Source: Streptosporangium sp. NBC_01756 (GTDB taxonomy: Bacteria; Actinomycetota; Actinomycetes; Streptosporangiales; Streptosporangiaceae). From it: 64,000 nucleotides of DNA. How positions within the stretch are numbered: the stretch's first letter is position 1; each line of letters opens with the position of its first letter. Location: contig NZ_CP109130.1 in assembly GCF_035917975.1 (NCBI RefSeq), positions 5,456,001 to 5,520,000 on the forward strand. Reading direction: 5' to 3'. A model generated the notes under the pieces. The model worked only from the letters and a program-made list of their open reading frames with translations, made no database searches and was not told where the DNA came from. Positions 53,274-62,854 of this stretch are shown in pieces. Position numbers and translations under genes: made by a program.

Positions 53274-55913
53274 ATGTCCGCCATCGCGCACCATGAGGCA
53301 GAACGTTCTTCCGCCGTCACCGAGATGCCCGACGAGCTACGCGCGGACGTGCGACTGCTCGGCGAGCTGTTGGGGCAGGTCGTCGCCGAGCACGGCGGTG
53401 ACGACCTGCTCGCCGACGTCGAACGTCTTCGCAAGGCCGTCATCGCGGCACGTCGCGGAAAGATCTCGGTCGACGAGATCACCGCGATGGTCGCCGAATG
53501 GCCCGTCGAACGGGCGGTCCACATCGCCCGGGCGTTCACCTGCTACTTCCACCTGGCCAACCTGGCCGAGGAGCATTTCCGCATCCGTACGCTCCGGGTC
53601 CGCGACACCGGTGAGGAGCCGCTGCCCGAGTCCCTGGCGCAGGCCGTACAGGAGCTCGGCGGCGAGCGTGTCACCGAGCTGGTGGAGGGACTGCGACTGC
53701 ACCCGGTGCTGACCGCGCACCCGACCGAGGCCCGCAGGCGCGCGGTGGTCACCGCGATCCAGCGGATCAGCGGTCAGCTCGCCGCCTACAACAGCCCCGA
53801 GCGGGGTGCCGCCGAACGGGCCGAGACCCGGCGGCGGCTGCTGGAGGAGATCGACCTGCTCTGGCGGACCTCGCAACTCAGGTCCACCAAGATCGACCCG
53901 CTGGACGAGGTCCGGACCGCGATGGCGGCCTTCGACGAGACCCTGTTCCGGGTGGTGCCCCTGGTCTACCGCTCGCTGGACGCCGCGCTCGGCGAGGGCA
54001 CCGGCACCCGCGAGCCGCTGGCCCGCGCCTTCATCCGCTACGGCAGCTGGATCGGCGGCGACCGTGACGGCAACCCCAACGTCACCGCCAAGGTGACGAG
54101 GGACGCCCTGCTCATCCAGTCCGAGCACGTGCTGATCGCCCTGGAGAACGCCACCCACCGGATCGGCCGCACCCTCACCCTGACCTCCGGCTACACCCCG
54201 GCCTCGCCGGAGCTGCGGGCCGCGCTCACCGCCGCCGAGAACGACCACCCCGAGCTGGTCTCGGAGATGGCCACGCGCTCCCCGCAGGAGCCGCACCGGC
54301 AGTGGCTGCTGTTCGTCGCCACCCGGATCGTGGCGACCCGGCAGCGCGGTCTCGACCTGGCCTACCGCTCGCCCGACGAGCTCCTGGCCGACCTGCGGAT
54401 CGCCCAGGCGTCGCTGGTCGCGGCCGGAGCGAAGCGTCAGGCGTACGGTGAGCTGCAGCACCTGATCTGGCAGGTGGAGACGTTCGGTTTCCATCTGGCC
54501 GAGCTTGAGGTGCGCCAGCACTCCCAGGTCCACGCCGCCGCGCTGGCCGAGCTCGCCGCCGGGCAGCCCTCCGAGCGCACCGAAGAGGTCCTGGCCACCA
54601 TCCGGACGATCGGCTGGATCCAGGAGCGGTACGGGGTGACCGCCTGCTCCCGCTACGTCGTCTCCTTCACCCGTTCGGCCGACGACATCGCCGCCGTCTA
54701 CGCGCTGGCCGGGCACGCGCTCGGCGACAGGGCGCCGCAGCTCGACGTGGTCCCGCTGTTCGAGTCGGGCGCCGACCTGGCGGCCGCCCCGGCAGTGCTG
54801 TCGGGGATGCTGGAGATCCCCGGCATCCAGCGCCGCCTCGCCGCGAACGGCCGCCGCCTGGAGGTCATGCTCGGCTACTCCGACTCCGCCAAGGAGCTCG
54901 GCCCGGCCGCGGCGACCCTGAAGCTGTACGAGGCCCAGGAGGCGCTGGCCGCGTGGGCAGCCGAGCACGACGTCCGGCTGACGCTGTTCCACGGCCGGGG
55001 CGGCGCGCTCGGCCGAGGCGGCGGCCCGGCCAACCGGGCGGTGCTCGCCCAGGCACCGGGTTCGGTCGGCGGCAGGTTCAAGGTCACCGAGCAGGGCGAG
55101 GTCATCTTCGCCCGCTACGGCCACGCCGCCATCGCCCGCCGCCACATGGAGCAGGTCACCTCGGCGGTGCTGCTCGCCTCCACCCCGTCCATCGAGGCCC
55201 GTACGGCGGACGCCGCCGGACGCTTCCGCACCGTCGCGGAGCAGGTCGCCTCCGCCTCGGAGAAGGCCTACCGGTCGCTGACCGAAGCACCCGGCTTCCC
55301 CGAATGGTTCTCCCTGGTCAGCCCGTTGGAGGAGATCGGCTCGCTCCGGCTCGGCTCCCGCCCCGCCCGGCGTGGCCTCGGCGCCCCCCGGTCCCTGGAC
55401 GACCTGCGGGCCATCCCGTGGGTGTTCGCCTGGGCCCAGACCCGGGTGAACCTGCCCGGCTGGTACGGCCTGGGCAGCGGTCTGGAGGCGGTGATCTCGG
55501 AGTCCGGCCTGGACGAGCTGCGCGCCGCCTACCGTGAGTGGCCGCTGTTCGCCTCGCTGCTGGACAACGTGGAGATGTCGCTGGCCAAGACCGACCGGGA
55601 GATCGCGGCCCGCTATCTCGCGCTGGGTGGCCGGGACGACTTCGTCGAGCAGGTCCTGCGCGAGTACGACCGCACCCGGCGCCTGGTGCTGGAGATCACC
55701 GGCCACACCCGGCTGCTGGAGAACCGCAGGGTGCTGTCCCGCGCGGTCCAGCTCCGCGACCCCTACGTGGACGCGCTCTCCCACCTGCAGCTCCGCGCGC
55801 TGTCGACGCTCCGTGCCGCCGACGGGCTGTCGGAGGAGGAGCGCGAGAGCCTGTCCACGTTGCTCCTGCTGTCGGTCAACGGCGTCGCCGCCGGCCTGCA
55901 GAACACCGGCTGA
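53274..55913 (+). CDS. ppc: Phosphoenolpyruvate carboxylase
   Basis: 879 residues from the ATG at 53274, the leaderless start. Key motifs are VLTAHPTEA with catalytic His149, GGDRDGNP, and LFHGRGG with His573 and Arg575. The chain ends in the invariant QNTG. It converts PEP and bicarbonate to oxaloacetate, replenishing the TCA cycle. The neighbours (ABC exporter upstream, GNAT downstream) are unrelated, and it appears to be a single-gene unit. Confidence 0.97.
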   Translation: MSAIAHHEAERSSAVTEMPDELRADVRLLGELLGQVVAEHGGDDLLADVERLRKAVIAARRGKISVDEITAMVAEWPVERAVHIARAFTCYFHLANLAEEHFRIRTLRVRDTGEEPLPESLAQAVQELGGERVTELVEGLRLHPVLTAHPTEARRRAVVTAIQRISGQLAAYNSPERGAAERAETRRRLLEEIDLLWRTSQLRSTKIDPLDEVRTAMAAFDETLFRVVPLVYRSLDAALGEGTGTREPLARAFIRYGSWIGGDRDGNPNVTAKVTRDALLIQSEHVLIALENATHRIGRTLTLTSGYTPASPELRAALTAAENDHPELVSEMATRSPQEPHRQWLLFVATRIVATRQRGLDLAYRSPDELLADLRIAQASLVAAGAKRQAYGELQHLIWQVETFGFHLAELEVRQHSQVHAAALAELAAGQPSERTEEVLATIRTIGWIQERYGVTACSRYVVSFTRSADDIAAVYALAGHALGDRAPQLDVVPLFESGADLAAAPAVLSGMLEIPGIQRRLAANGRRLEVMLGYSDSAKELGPAAATLKLYEAQEALAAWAAEHDVRLTLFHGRGGALGRGGGPANRAVLAQAPGSVGGRFKVTEQGEVIFARYGHAAIARRHMEQVTSAVLLASTPSIEARTADAAGRFRTVAEQVASASEKAYRSLTEAPGFPEWFSLVSPLEEIGSLRLGSRPARRGLGAPRSLDDLRAIPWVFAWAQTRVNLPGWYGLGSGLEAVISESGLDELRAAYREWPLFASLLDNVEMSLAKTDREIAARYLALGGRDDFVEQVLREYDRTRRLVLEITGHTRLLENRRVLSRAVQLRDPYVDALSHLQLRALSTLRAADGLSEEERESLSTLLLLSVNGVAAGLQNTG

Positions 55914-55981
55914 TCCCCTTCCCCGTGGGGAGGAGATTCTCGTCCGGCCTGGGCCGGGCCTTCCACGCTGAAAGGATGTCG

Positions 55982-56470
55982 ATGATCCGCCTGGCCACCC
56001 CCGGGGACCTGCCGGCGATCGAGGAACTCGTCGCGGCGGCCTACCAGCCGTGGGCGGACCTGATCGGGGTCCGCCCCAAGCCGATGGACGACGACTACGC
56101 CGCGCATGTCGCGGCCGGTCGGATCCACCTGCTCTGCGAGGTGACGGGACCGGACATCCTCGACGACGAGACCGAGGTGCTCGGTCTCGTCGTGCTGGCC
56201 CCCGAGCCCGATGCGCTCCTGGTGGACAACGTCGCCGTCCGTCCCGACCGGCACGGCGGCGGCCTGGGCCGGCGGCTGCTGGCCTTCGCCGAGGACCGGG
56301 CCGCCGCACTGGGCCTGCCCGCGCTGCGGCTCTACACCAACGCGCGGATGGAGTCGAACATCGCGCTATACGGGCGCCTCGGCTATGAGATCACCGAACG
56401 CCGCCAGGTGGGGCCGCGTGAGGTGGTCTTCATGAGGAAACGACTCGCTCCGGAGACGAGTAGAGGGTGA
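55982..56470 (+). CDS. GNAT-family N-acetyltransferase
   Basis: 162 residues from the ATG at 55982, with AAAGG six bases upstream; the ATG at 55976 is too close to that site. Acetyl-CoA-binding motif A is VAVRPDRHGGGLGRRLL and motif B contains LYTNARMESNIALYGRLGY. Substrate unknown: members of this subgroup acetylate small molecules or protein N-termini. Confidence 0.88.
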   Translation: MIRLATPGDLPAIEELVAAAYQPWADLIGVRPKPMDDDYAAHVAAGRIHLLCEVTGPDILDDETEVLGLVVLAPEPDALLVDNVAVRPDRHGGGLGRRLLAFAEDRAAALGLPALRLYTNARMESNIALYGRLGYEITERRQVGPREVVFMRKRLAPETSRG

Positions 56471-56558
56471 AGCGCTTCTCGGAGAGAAATCCGACGGGAT
56501 CTGCCAGCAAGGGCGCGTGACGGGTTACCAGAAGGGAATGGGATGGCCTCTCGACGCC

Positions 56559-57428
56559 TCAACCGAACAGGACATCAGTCGAATTCGCGGTGGCCGCGAG
56601 ACGGATCCATGCCTCGATCTGATCGATATCGGTGCAATTCGTGATGCGTTCCCTGGCGTCGTCGGACACGTCGATCCCTCGCGCGGAGAGGACGGCCAGG
56701 AGAGCTTTTGTCTCGCCTTCGGCTCGGCCCTCTTCCCGGCCCTCTGCGACGTATTTCCGGGCGAAATCGCTTTGGTATTCGTAGGTGCCGGTCTCCATCA
56801 TCAGCTCCAGAGAAAGTCGGGCGGCGGGTGGAAGCGCCATGAGTACGAAATCAGAGTACAGCCGGGCCTGGTCGTCATCGAGGGCGTCGAGCGCGCCGAA
56901 CAACGCTCGGAGCACATCGGCCCCTTCCGGTGCTCCTCCGTGCGCCATCGCGGACAGTACGGCCAGTTCGGGGGTGCGAGCGGCTTCCTTGGCATCGGTC
57001 ACCATCGGCACGGCCTCGGGGCCGATGACGAGCGGAGCGAGTGTCCAGCCGGGATGTCCCAGAGGGATCGGGGTCGCACACCACATGGCGGTCCGGGTGT
57101 TGGTGCAGATCACCAGCAATACCGTGGGGCAGCGCGTCCGGGCACGGAGGGTGGCCAGATAGACCGGCCAACTCCACCTTTTGTCCTTGTCCTGGCCTCG
57201 CTGCACCTCCACCACCACCGCCAGCGCCGGTTCGTCGGCCAGGGTGAGCATCACCACCGCGTCCGCCCGGTATTCCGTCGGTGTGCAGTCGGTGAACTCC
57301 TCCGACTCCAGTCGGGCCTCACTGTAGGTGGGAACTGTGACGCCCAGCGCATCCACCAGCAGTTCGGCGGCGAGGGACGGACGGTTGCGGAAGAGATGGA
57401 TCAGGGTTTCGTGTTCCTGCGATGGCAT
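56559..57428 (-). CDS. PD-(D/E)XK-like protein of unknown function
   Basis: 289 residues. Residues 50-80 read YRADAVVML...LAVVVEVQRG, the D...ExQ pattern of PD-(D/E)XK-type nucleases. The C-terminal part carries a charged helix (KYVAEGREEGRAEGE), as in Rpn/transposase-like PD-(D/E)XK proteins. ATG start at 57428 with no strong ribosome site. Codons are less GC-biased than in the neighbours. It lies beside a very AT-rich segment (57464-57544). Such genes are often mobile or multi-copy; I see no partner gene. Confidence 0.68.
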   Translation of the reverse strand: MPSQEHETLIHLFRNRPSLAAELLVDALGVTVPTYSEARLESEEFTDCTPTEYRADAVVMLTLADEPALAVVVEVQRGQDKDKRWSWPVYLATLRARTRCPTVLLVICTNTRTAMWCATPIPLGHPGWTLAPLVIGPEAVPMVTDAKEAARTPELAVLSAMAHGGAPEGADVLRALFGALDALDDDQARLYSDFVLMALPPAARLSLELMMETGTYEYQSDFARKYVAEGREEGRAEGETKALLAVLSARGIDVSDDARERITNCTDIDQIEAWIRLAATANSTDVLFG

Positions 57429-57463
57429 GACCGTCAGATTACTCAGGGCATTCGATTCGGAGG

Positions 57464-57544
57464 AAGTTTTTTCGAAATTCTTAGCAGCGTTAATCGATAA
57501 GAGTAACTTTATCTAATTTATCGATAAAGGGAGTTTTATATAGG
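57464..57544. other. AT-rich island with paired ATCGATAA sites
   Basis: Roughly 28 percent GC by my count in a strongly GC-rich genome. ATCGATAA occurs at 57493 and 57520, 27 bp apart, the second within the perfect palindrome TTTATCGATAAA (57517-57528). It lies between the start of the PD-(D/E)XK gene and the end of fdhD. Confidence 0.75.
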
Positions 57545-57569
57545 TGGTCGGGATTTCGATGGCGGGAGT

Positions 57570-58418
57570 TCAGCGGACGACTCGCTCCGGGGCCGAGTAG
57601 AGGTTGAAGCGCTCCTCGCGGAGGAAGCCGACCAGCGTCATCCCGAACTCCCTGGCCAGGTCGACGGCCAGGGAGGAGGGCGCGGAGACCGCGCAGACGA
57701 CCGGCACCCCCGCCGCGAGGGCCTTCTGCATGATCTCGTAGCTGCTGCGCCCGCTGACCATCAGGATGTGCCCGCCCAGCGGCAGCCTGCCGTCCATCAG
57801 GGCCCGGCCGACCAGCTTGTCCACCGCGTTGTGCCGTCCCACGTCCTCGCGGACCGTCACGAGCTCTCCCTCCGGGGTGAACAGCCCGGCCGCGTGCAGC
57901 CCGCCGGTCCTGCCGAACACGCCCTGACGTTCCCGTAGCCGGTGCGGCAGGCCGTACAGGATTTCGGGGGAGATCCGCAGGTCGTCCCCGGCGGGCAGGG
58001 GGGAGCAGCGGCCGCGCAGGGCGTCGAGGCTGGCGGTGCCGCAGACGCCGCAGGCGCTCGACGTCATGAAGTGCCGGTCGAGGCCGGGCAGATCGGGCAG
58101 CGGTCCGCCGCGCAGCCGTACCGTCACCGTGTTGTAGCGCGCCTCGGGGGGCACGTCGTCGTCGGTGCAGTAGGCGATGGAGGAGACGTCCTGCGGGGTG
58201 ATGACGCCTTCGCCGTACAGGAACCCGGCCGCGAGCTCGAAGTCGTGGCCCGGAGTCCGCATGGTGATCGCGAGAGTGCGGCGTGCCTCGCCCGCCTGGA
58301 TCCGGATCTCCAGTGGTTCCTCGGTGGCCAGGTCGTCGCGGTGGTCCCGGACGACCCCGGCCGACACCTCCCTGACCCGGGCCCGGGTGGTCGGCCCCGG
58401 CCTCATGACGCTCTCCAT
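57570..58418 (-). CDS. fdhD: FdhD, sulfur carrier for formate dehydrogenase
   Basis: 282 residues from the ATG at 58418, with GGCGGAG six bases upstream; the open frame extends further without family sequence. The sulfur-transfer Cys pair is Cys123-Gly-Val-Cys126 in SACGVCG. VREDVGRHNAVDK and MVSGRSSYEIMQKA are family hallmarks. It hands sulfur from a cysteine desulfurase to the bis-MGD molybdenum cofactor of formate dehydrogenase, whose genes are not in the window. Confidence 0.95.
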   Translation of the reverse strand: MESVMRPGPTTRARVREVSAGVVRDHRDDLATEEPLEIRIQAGEARRTLAITMRTPGHDFELAAGFLYGEGVITPQDVSSIAYCTDDDVPPEARYNTVTVRLRGGPLPDLPGLDRHFMTSSACGVCGTASLDALRGRCSPLPAGDDLRISPEILYGLPHRLRERQGVFGRTGGLHAAGLFTPEGELVTVREDVGRHNAVDKLVGRALMDGRLPLGGHILMVSGRSSYEIMQKALAAGVPVVCAVSAPSSLAVDLAREFGMTLVGFLREERFNLYSAPERVVR

Positions 58419-58587
58419 CGGCACTCCGCCTTCCCCGGCCGGTTCCGGCCTCGTGGCGCCATCCTCTCGCTCCCCGACCTGTGCGGACAGCCGTCTCCGT
58501 GGCCGAGAACCGGCCACGGGGACAGTATTCCCTGGTCATTGGAGTAATTGGGTAACGAGTGGTCGGTAAGGGAGGGAAGATGGCTAT

Positions 58588-59412
58588 GTGCTCGACTCGC
58601 CGTTCACCGATCTCGACCGCCCGCCGCTCTCCCAGGCGGCGCTCAACCGCGCCCTGGTCCGCCCCGGCAGCCTGTGGTCCGGCATCACCGTCGTCGACAG
58701 GACCGGTTCGACGAACGCCGACCTCTCGGCATCCGTCCGTGACGGCGCCCGGCAGGGAGCCGTGCTCATCGCCGAGGCGCAGTTCGCCGGCCGCGGCAGA
58801 CTCGGCCGCTCCTGGAGCGCGCCGCCGCGCTCCAGCCTGATGTTCTCGGTGCTGCTGCGGCCCGAACCCGCCGCGGCCAGGCAGGGCTGGCTGCCGCTGC
58901 TGGTCGGTCTGGCCGTCGCGTCGGCTGTGCGCAGCGTCGCCGAGCTGGACGTCCGGCTGAAATGGCCCAACGACCTGCTGGTCGGGGAGCGCAAGCTCGC
59001 CGGCGTGCTCGCCGAGCGGGTGGACAGCGCGGTGATCGTGGGCGTCGGGCTCAACGTGAGCCTCCGCGCCGACGAGCTGCCCGTGGAGACCGCCACCTCG
59101 CTGGCCGTCGAGGAGGCCGCCTGCGTCGACCGCGACCCGCTCATCCGGGCAGTCCTGCGGGAGATCGAGATCCACTACCGCGAGTGGTCGCAGGCGGACG
59201 GCGACGCCGACGCGTGCGGGCTGCGGGCGGCCTACCTCGCGATGAGCGCGACGGTCGGCCGCGAGGTCAGGGTGGAGCTGCCGGGGGAGCGGGTGCTCAC
59301 CGGGACGGCCACCGGCGTCGACCATGCGGGCCGTCTGCTCGTCCGGTCCAAGGACGGGGAGCAGACGCTGAGCGCCGGCGACGTCGTGCACGTCCGACCG
59401 CACGCCTCCTGA
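58588..59412 (+). CDS. birA: Biotin--[acetyl-CoA carboxylase] ligase
   Basis: 274 residues with no N-terminal DNA-binding domain, the monofunctional type. The biotin-loop is GRGRLGRSW, followed by KWPNDLLVGERKLAG, and a small C-terminal beta domain is present. It attaches biotin to the Lys of the BCCP domain encoded at 26720. The start is a GTG; GGGAGGGAAG lies about eleven bases upstream. Confidence 0.95.
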   Translation: MLDSPFTDLDRPPLSQAALNRALVRPGSLWSGITVVDRTGSTNADLSASVRDGARQGAVLIAEAQFAGRGRLGRSWSAPPRSSLMFSVLLRPEPAAARQGWLPLLVGLAVASAVRSVAELDVRLKWPNDLLVGERKLAGVLAERVDSAVIVGVGLNVSLRADELPVETATSLAVEEAACVDRDPLIRAVLREIEIHYREWSQADGDADACGLRAAYLAMSATVGREVRVELPGERVLTGTATGVDHAGRLLVRSKDGEQTLSAGDVVHVRPHAS

Positions 59413-59432
59413 CGCGGGGCGTCCGAGCATGC

Positions 59433-59438
59433 CACGAT
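59433..59438 (+). promoter_or_regulatory. Leaderless -10-like element of PH-domain gene
   Basis: CACGAT, seven bases, ATG; no Shine-Dalgarno sequence. Weaker than TACGCT or TACGAT. Confidence 0.35.
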
Positions 59439-59445
59439 TTGCCCT

Positions 59446-59946
59446 ATGGGTCTGCCTGATCACCACCTGACGGAGGGGGAGCTGCGCATCCGCGCGTTCC
59501 ACCCTCACTGGAAGCGCCTCATCGTGCCGTTCCTCGCGCTGGTCCTCATCATCGCCGGGTCCGGTGCCGCCCTGTATTTCATGCCCGTCTTCGAATACAT
59601 CTTCTACGCGCGCGTGGCGGTGGCCGTGCTCGCCGTCGGACTGCTGACGGTGTGGTCGTTCGTGCCGTACCTGCAGTGGAAGAACACCTCGTACGTGCTC
59701 ACCTCGCACCGGTTCACGATCAGTACGGGTGTGCTGAACAAGTCCACCGACGACATCCCGATGAGCAAGGTCAACACCGTCAGCGCCGAGCAGACGCTGG
59801 CGGAGCGGATTCTCGGCTGCGGCACGCTCAACGTGGAGTCGGCCGGCGAGCAGGGGCACATCACGCTGCGCGACATCCCGCAGATCCAGGACGTGCGGGC
59901 CGAGCTGTTCCGCGCACTCGACGACGCGGTGGACGGGGAGCCGTGA
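59446..59946 (+). CDS. PH-domain (bPH2/YdbS-like) membrane protein
   Basis: 166 residues. Two membrane segments (about 25-46 and 53-74) precede a bacterial PH-like domain (about 75-160): NTSYVLTSHRFTISTGVLNKSTDDIPMSKVNTV follows the bPH2 pattern, split here across strands. The family is common in actinomycetes, and its function is unknown; a role in membrane or envelope stress has been suggested. It stands alone between birA and the cyclase. Confidence 0.85.
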   Translation: MGLPDHHLTEGELRIRAFHPHWKRLIVPFLALVLIIAGSGAALYFMPVFEYIFYARVAVAVLAVGLLTVWSFVPYLQWKNTSYVLTSHRFTISTGVLNKSTDDIPMSKVNTVSAEQTLAERILGCGTLNVESAGEQGHITLRDIPQIQDVRAELFRALDDAVDGEP

Positions 59947-60005
59947 GGACGGCAGGTGACATAACGTGATCTCCTGGACATAGAGCGGAAGATGAAGAAC
60001 GGAAG

Positions 60006-60998
60006 ATGAGCGGAGGGGAAGTGACGGGACGTCCGACGGCCGAGCAGATCGAAAGCCTCTTCGTCGGCTCGTCGCCCCGCTACACGCGGGTCCAGGTGGC
60101 CCGGCTCGCCGGGGTGCCGCAGGACCTCGCCGCGCGGATCTGGCGGGCTCTCGGGTTCGCCACGCTGGCCGACGACGCGGTGGCCTTCACCGACGCCGAC
60201 GTGGCCGCGCTCGAACGGGTCCGGACGATGACGGAGAGCGGGCTGCTGGACGACCCCACGGTCATCCGGCTGGCCAGGGCGCTGGGCCAGACGACCGCCA
60301 GACTCGCGCAGTGGCAGGCCGAGATCATGATCGGCACTGTGCTCGACCCTTCCGAGCGGCCGACCGACGCCGACCTCGCGACGATCCTGGAGACCTCCCG
60401 GCTGCTGCTCCCGGACTTCGAGCGGGTGCTGGTCCACGTCTGGCGTGCCCAGCTCGCCGCCGCCGGCACCCGGTTGCTGGCCATCACCGACCTCACCGAC
60501 GAGGTCGTGCCCAGCCGGCTGACCCTCGCGGTGGGCTTCGCCGACCTCGTCTCCTTCACCCAGGTCTCCCGTCAGCTGAGCGAACGCGCCCTGGCCGACC
60601 TCGTGGAGGGGTTCGAGTCACGGGCCTCCGACGTGGTCGCCGCGCATGGGGGTCGGCTGGTCAAGACGCTCGGCGACGAGGTGCTGTTCACCGCCGCCGA
60701 CCCGCGTGCGGCCGCCGCGATCGCACTGGAGTTCGTCGAGGTGATCCGGCGTTACGGTCTCGAGGTGCGGATCGGGCTGGCCTACGGCCCCGTCCTGCCG
60801 GTGATGGGCGACGTCTTCGGCACCACCGTCAACCTGGCGGCCCGGCTGACGGCCATCGCCCGGCCGGGCACGATCCTCATCGACGACAAGCTGGCCGAGG
60901 CCGTCGAGGGGACGCCCGGAATGGAGGTGGGCCGTCTCCGGCGGCGGCCCGCCCGCGGTCTCGGGGTGGTCCAGCCGTACGTGCTCCGCCGGGCCTGA
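60006..60998 (+). CDS. Class III adenylate/guanylate cyclase with N-terminal regulatory domain
   Basis: 330 residues. The N-terminal part (about 1-160) is a helical regulatory domain with a MerR-like VARLAGVPQDLAARIWRALG segment, common in actinobacterial cyclases. The cyclase domain (about 175-330) has the metal-binding Asp in FADLVSFT and in LGDEVLF, the base-contacting Lys in LVKTLGD, and TTVNLAARL. It is cytosolic, making cAMP most likely. The start is ATG 60006 or GTG 60021 (GGAGGGG upstream of the latter). Confidence 0.9.
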   Translation: MSGGEVTGRPTAEQIESLFVGSSPRYTRVQVARLAGVPQDLAARIWRALGFATLADDAVAFTDADVAALERVRTMTESGLLDDPTVIRLARALGQTTARLAQWQAEIMIGTVLDPSERPTDADLATILETSRLLLPDFERVLVHVWRAQLAAAGTRLLAITDLTDEVVPSRLTLAVGFADLVSFTQVSRQLSERALADLVEGFESRASDVVAAHGGRLVKTLGDEVLFTAADPRAAAAIALEFVEVIRRYGLEVRIGLAYGPVLPVMGDVFGTTVNLAARLTAIARPGTILIDDKLAEAVEGTPGMEVGRLRRRPARGLGVVQPYVLRRA

Positions 60999-61041
60999 CG
61001 GTCCCGATACGCCTGGTAATGATGGGTGTGCGGGCCGGTCC

Positions 61042-61059
61042 GTGAAAATGCTGTTTCAC
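61042..61059. promoter_or_regulatory. Inverted repeat upstream of mscR
   Basis: GTGAAA-N6-TTTCAC, a perfect 6-6-6 inverted repeat 40 bp before the dehydrogenase start. It could be an operator for a formaldehyde- or thiol-responsive regulator; no regulator gene is adjacent. Confidence 0.4.
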
Positions 61060-61098
61060 CGGTAACCAAGTTGGACGATCTGAAGATGAGGTGCAGGC

Positions 61099-62184
61099 AT
61101 GCCGTACACCGTGCAAGGCGTGGTCGCGCGTGGCAAGGGCGAACCCGTCTCCCTGGAGACCGTCATCGTGCCGGACCCCGGTCCCGGCGAGGCGGTGGTG
61201 AACGTTCAGGCCTGCGGTGTCTGCCACACCGACCTGCACTACCGCGAGGGCGGCATCAACGACGACTTCCCGTTCCTGCTCGGCCATGAGGCCGCCGGGG
61301 TGGTCGAGGCCGTCGGCGAAGGGGTCACCGAGGTGGCTCCGGGAGACTACGTGATCCTCAACTGGCGGGCGGTCTGCGGGGACTGCCGCGCCTGCCGGCG
61401 TGGCCGTCCCTGGTACTGCTTCAACACCCACAACGCGACCCAGCGGATGACCCTGGAGGACGGCACGCCGCTCAGCCCGGCCCTGGGCATCGGCGCCTTC
61501 ATCGAGAAGACCCTGGTCGCGGCCGGGCAGTGCACCAAGGTCGACCCCGCGGCCCCCGCGACGGTGGCCGGCCTGCTCGGCTGCGGGGTGATGGCGGGCA
61601 TCGGCGCCGCCGTCAACACCGGCGCCGTGAGCCGTGGTGACAGCGTGGCCGTCATCGGCTGCGGCGGGGTCGGCAGCGCCGCCGTCCACGGCTCCCTGCT
61701 GGCCGGCGCCACCAAGATCATCGCGGTGGACATCGACGACCGCAAGCTCGCCTGGGCCAGGGAGTTCGGGGCCACCCACACGGTCAACTCCAGCACCACC
61801 GACGCGGTGGAGGCGATCCGGGAGATCACCGGCGGCGACGGCGCGGACGTGGTGATCGAGGCGGTGGGCCGCCCGGAGACCTACAAGCAGGCCTTCTACG
61901 CCCGTGACCTGGCCGGGACCGTGGTCCTGGTGGGCGTGCCCACCCCGGAGATGACGGTGGAGCTTCCGCTGCTGGACGTCTTCGGCCGCGGCGGGGCGCT
62001 GAAGTCCTCCTGGTACGGCGACTGCCTGCCCAGCCGTGACTTCCCCATGCTCATCGACCTCTACCTGCAGGGACGGCTGAAGCTGGACGGTTTCGTCTCC
62101 GAGACGATCGGCCTCGGCGACGTCGAGGAGGCCTTCGCCAAGATGCACCGCGGTGAGGTCCTCCGCTCGGTGGTGGTCCTGTGA
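61099..62184 (+). CDS. mscR: S-(hydroxymethyl)mycothiol dehydrogenase
   Basis: 361 residues, zinc-dependent medium-chain alcohol dehydrogenase. Catalytic zinc ligands are Cys39 in ACGVCHTD and the GHEAAG His. A structural lobe holds C-G-D-C-R-A-C...C, and the NAD motif is GCGGVGS. The sequence is of the mycothiol-linked formaldehyde dehydrogenase type, with a long [13 protein letters not shown] segment. It oxidises S-hydroxymethyl-mycothiol, the adduct of formaldehyde. The metallo-hydrolase gene overlaps its stop, as in other actinobacteria. Confidence 0.93.
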   Translation: MPYTVQGVVARGKGEPVSLETVIVPDPGPGEAVVNVQACGVCHTDLHYREGGINDDFPFLLGHEAAGVVEAVGEGVTEVAPGDYVILNWRAVCGDCRACRRGRPWYCFNTHNATQRMTLEDGTPLSPALGIGAFIEKTLVAAGQCTKVDPAAPATVAGLLGCGVMAGIGAAVNTGAVSRGDSVAVIGCGGVGSAAVHGSLLAGATKIIAVDIDDRKLAWAREFGATHTVNSSTTDAVEAIREITGGDGADVVIEAVGRPETYKQAFYARDLAGTVVLVGVPTPEMTVELPLLDVFGRGGALKSSWYGDCLPSRDFPMLIDLYLQGRLKLDGFVSETIGLGDVEEAFAKMHRGEVLRSVVVL

Positions 62185-62798
62185 TCGACAGGATCGTCAC
62201 CTCGGGGACGTTCTCGCTGGACGGCGGGACGTGGGACGTGGACAACAACGTCTGGGTGGTCGGCTCCGACACCGAGGTCGTCGTCATCGACGCGGCACAC
62301 GACGCCGACGCCATCGTCCGGGGGATCGGCGGCCGTGCGGTCAGGGCGATCGTCTGCACCCACGGGCACAACGACCACATCAACGCCGCGGCCGACCTCG
62401 CCGCACGGGTGGACGCGCCGATCCTGCTCCACCCGGCCGACCAGGTCCTGTGGGAGATGGTGTACGGCGACACGCCGTACACGCCACTGGAGGACGGCCA
62501 GGTGCTCTCGGTGGGCGGGGTCGACCTCACCGTGCTGCACACGCCGGGCCACGCGCCGGGCGCGGTCTGCCTGCACGCTCCCGGGCTCGGCGCGGTCTTC
62601 ACCGGTGACACCCTGTTCAGGGGCGGTCCCGGCGCGACGGGCAGGTCCTTCTCCTCGTTCGAGACGATCGTCGACTCGATCCGGGGGCGGCTGCTGACCC
62701 TGCCGGAGGACACGGTCGTGCACACCGGTCACGGTGACTCCACCACGATAGGCGAGGAGGCTCCGCACCTTCAGGAGTGGCTGGCCCGGGGGCACTGA
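62181..62798 (+). CDS. MBL-fold hydrolase, probable S-formylmycothiol hydrolase
   Basis: 205 residues of the metallo-beta-lactamase fold. The metal motif is HGHNDH ([12 protein letters not shown]), followed by [13 protein letters not shown] and FTGDTLF. The GTG overlaps the mscR stop. Paired with mscR it should release formate from S-formyl-mycothiol, or act as a glyoxalase II-type esterase. Together the two genes detoxify formaldehyde. Confidence 0.88.
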   Translation: MIDRIVTSGTFSLDGGTWDVDNNVWVVGSDTEVVVIDAAHDADAIVRGIGGRAVRAIVCTHGHNDHINAAADLAARVDAPILLHPADQVLWEMVYGDTPYTPLEDGQVLSVGGVDLTVLHTPGHAPGAVCLHAPGLGAVFTGDTLFRGGPGATGRSFSSFETIVDSIRGRLLTLPEDTVVHTGHGDSTTIGEEAPHLQEWLARGH

Positions 62799-62854
62799 GG
62801 CCGCCGGACGGCCGGCGAGATGGCGGGGAGTAAGTCTGATGTGTCCCAGGTCAC

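Noticed and set aside
56469-56478. GAAGCGCTTC resembling the core of the LacI operator
   Set aside because: It lacks the outer TC/GA bases, lies at the end of the GNAT gene rather than in a promoter, and a ten-base match is likely by chance in GC-rich DNA.
57490-59859. Long minus-strand frame across fdhD, birA and the PH-domain gene
   Set aside because: It is a shadow of three well-supported genes and its product is low-complexity.
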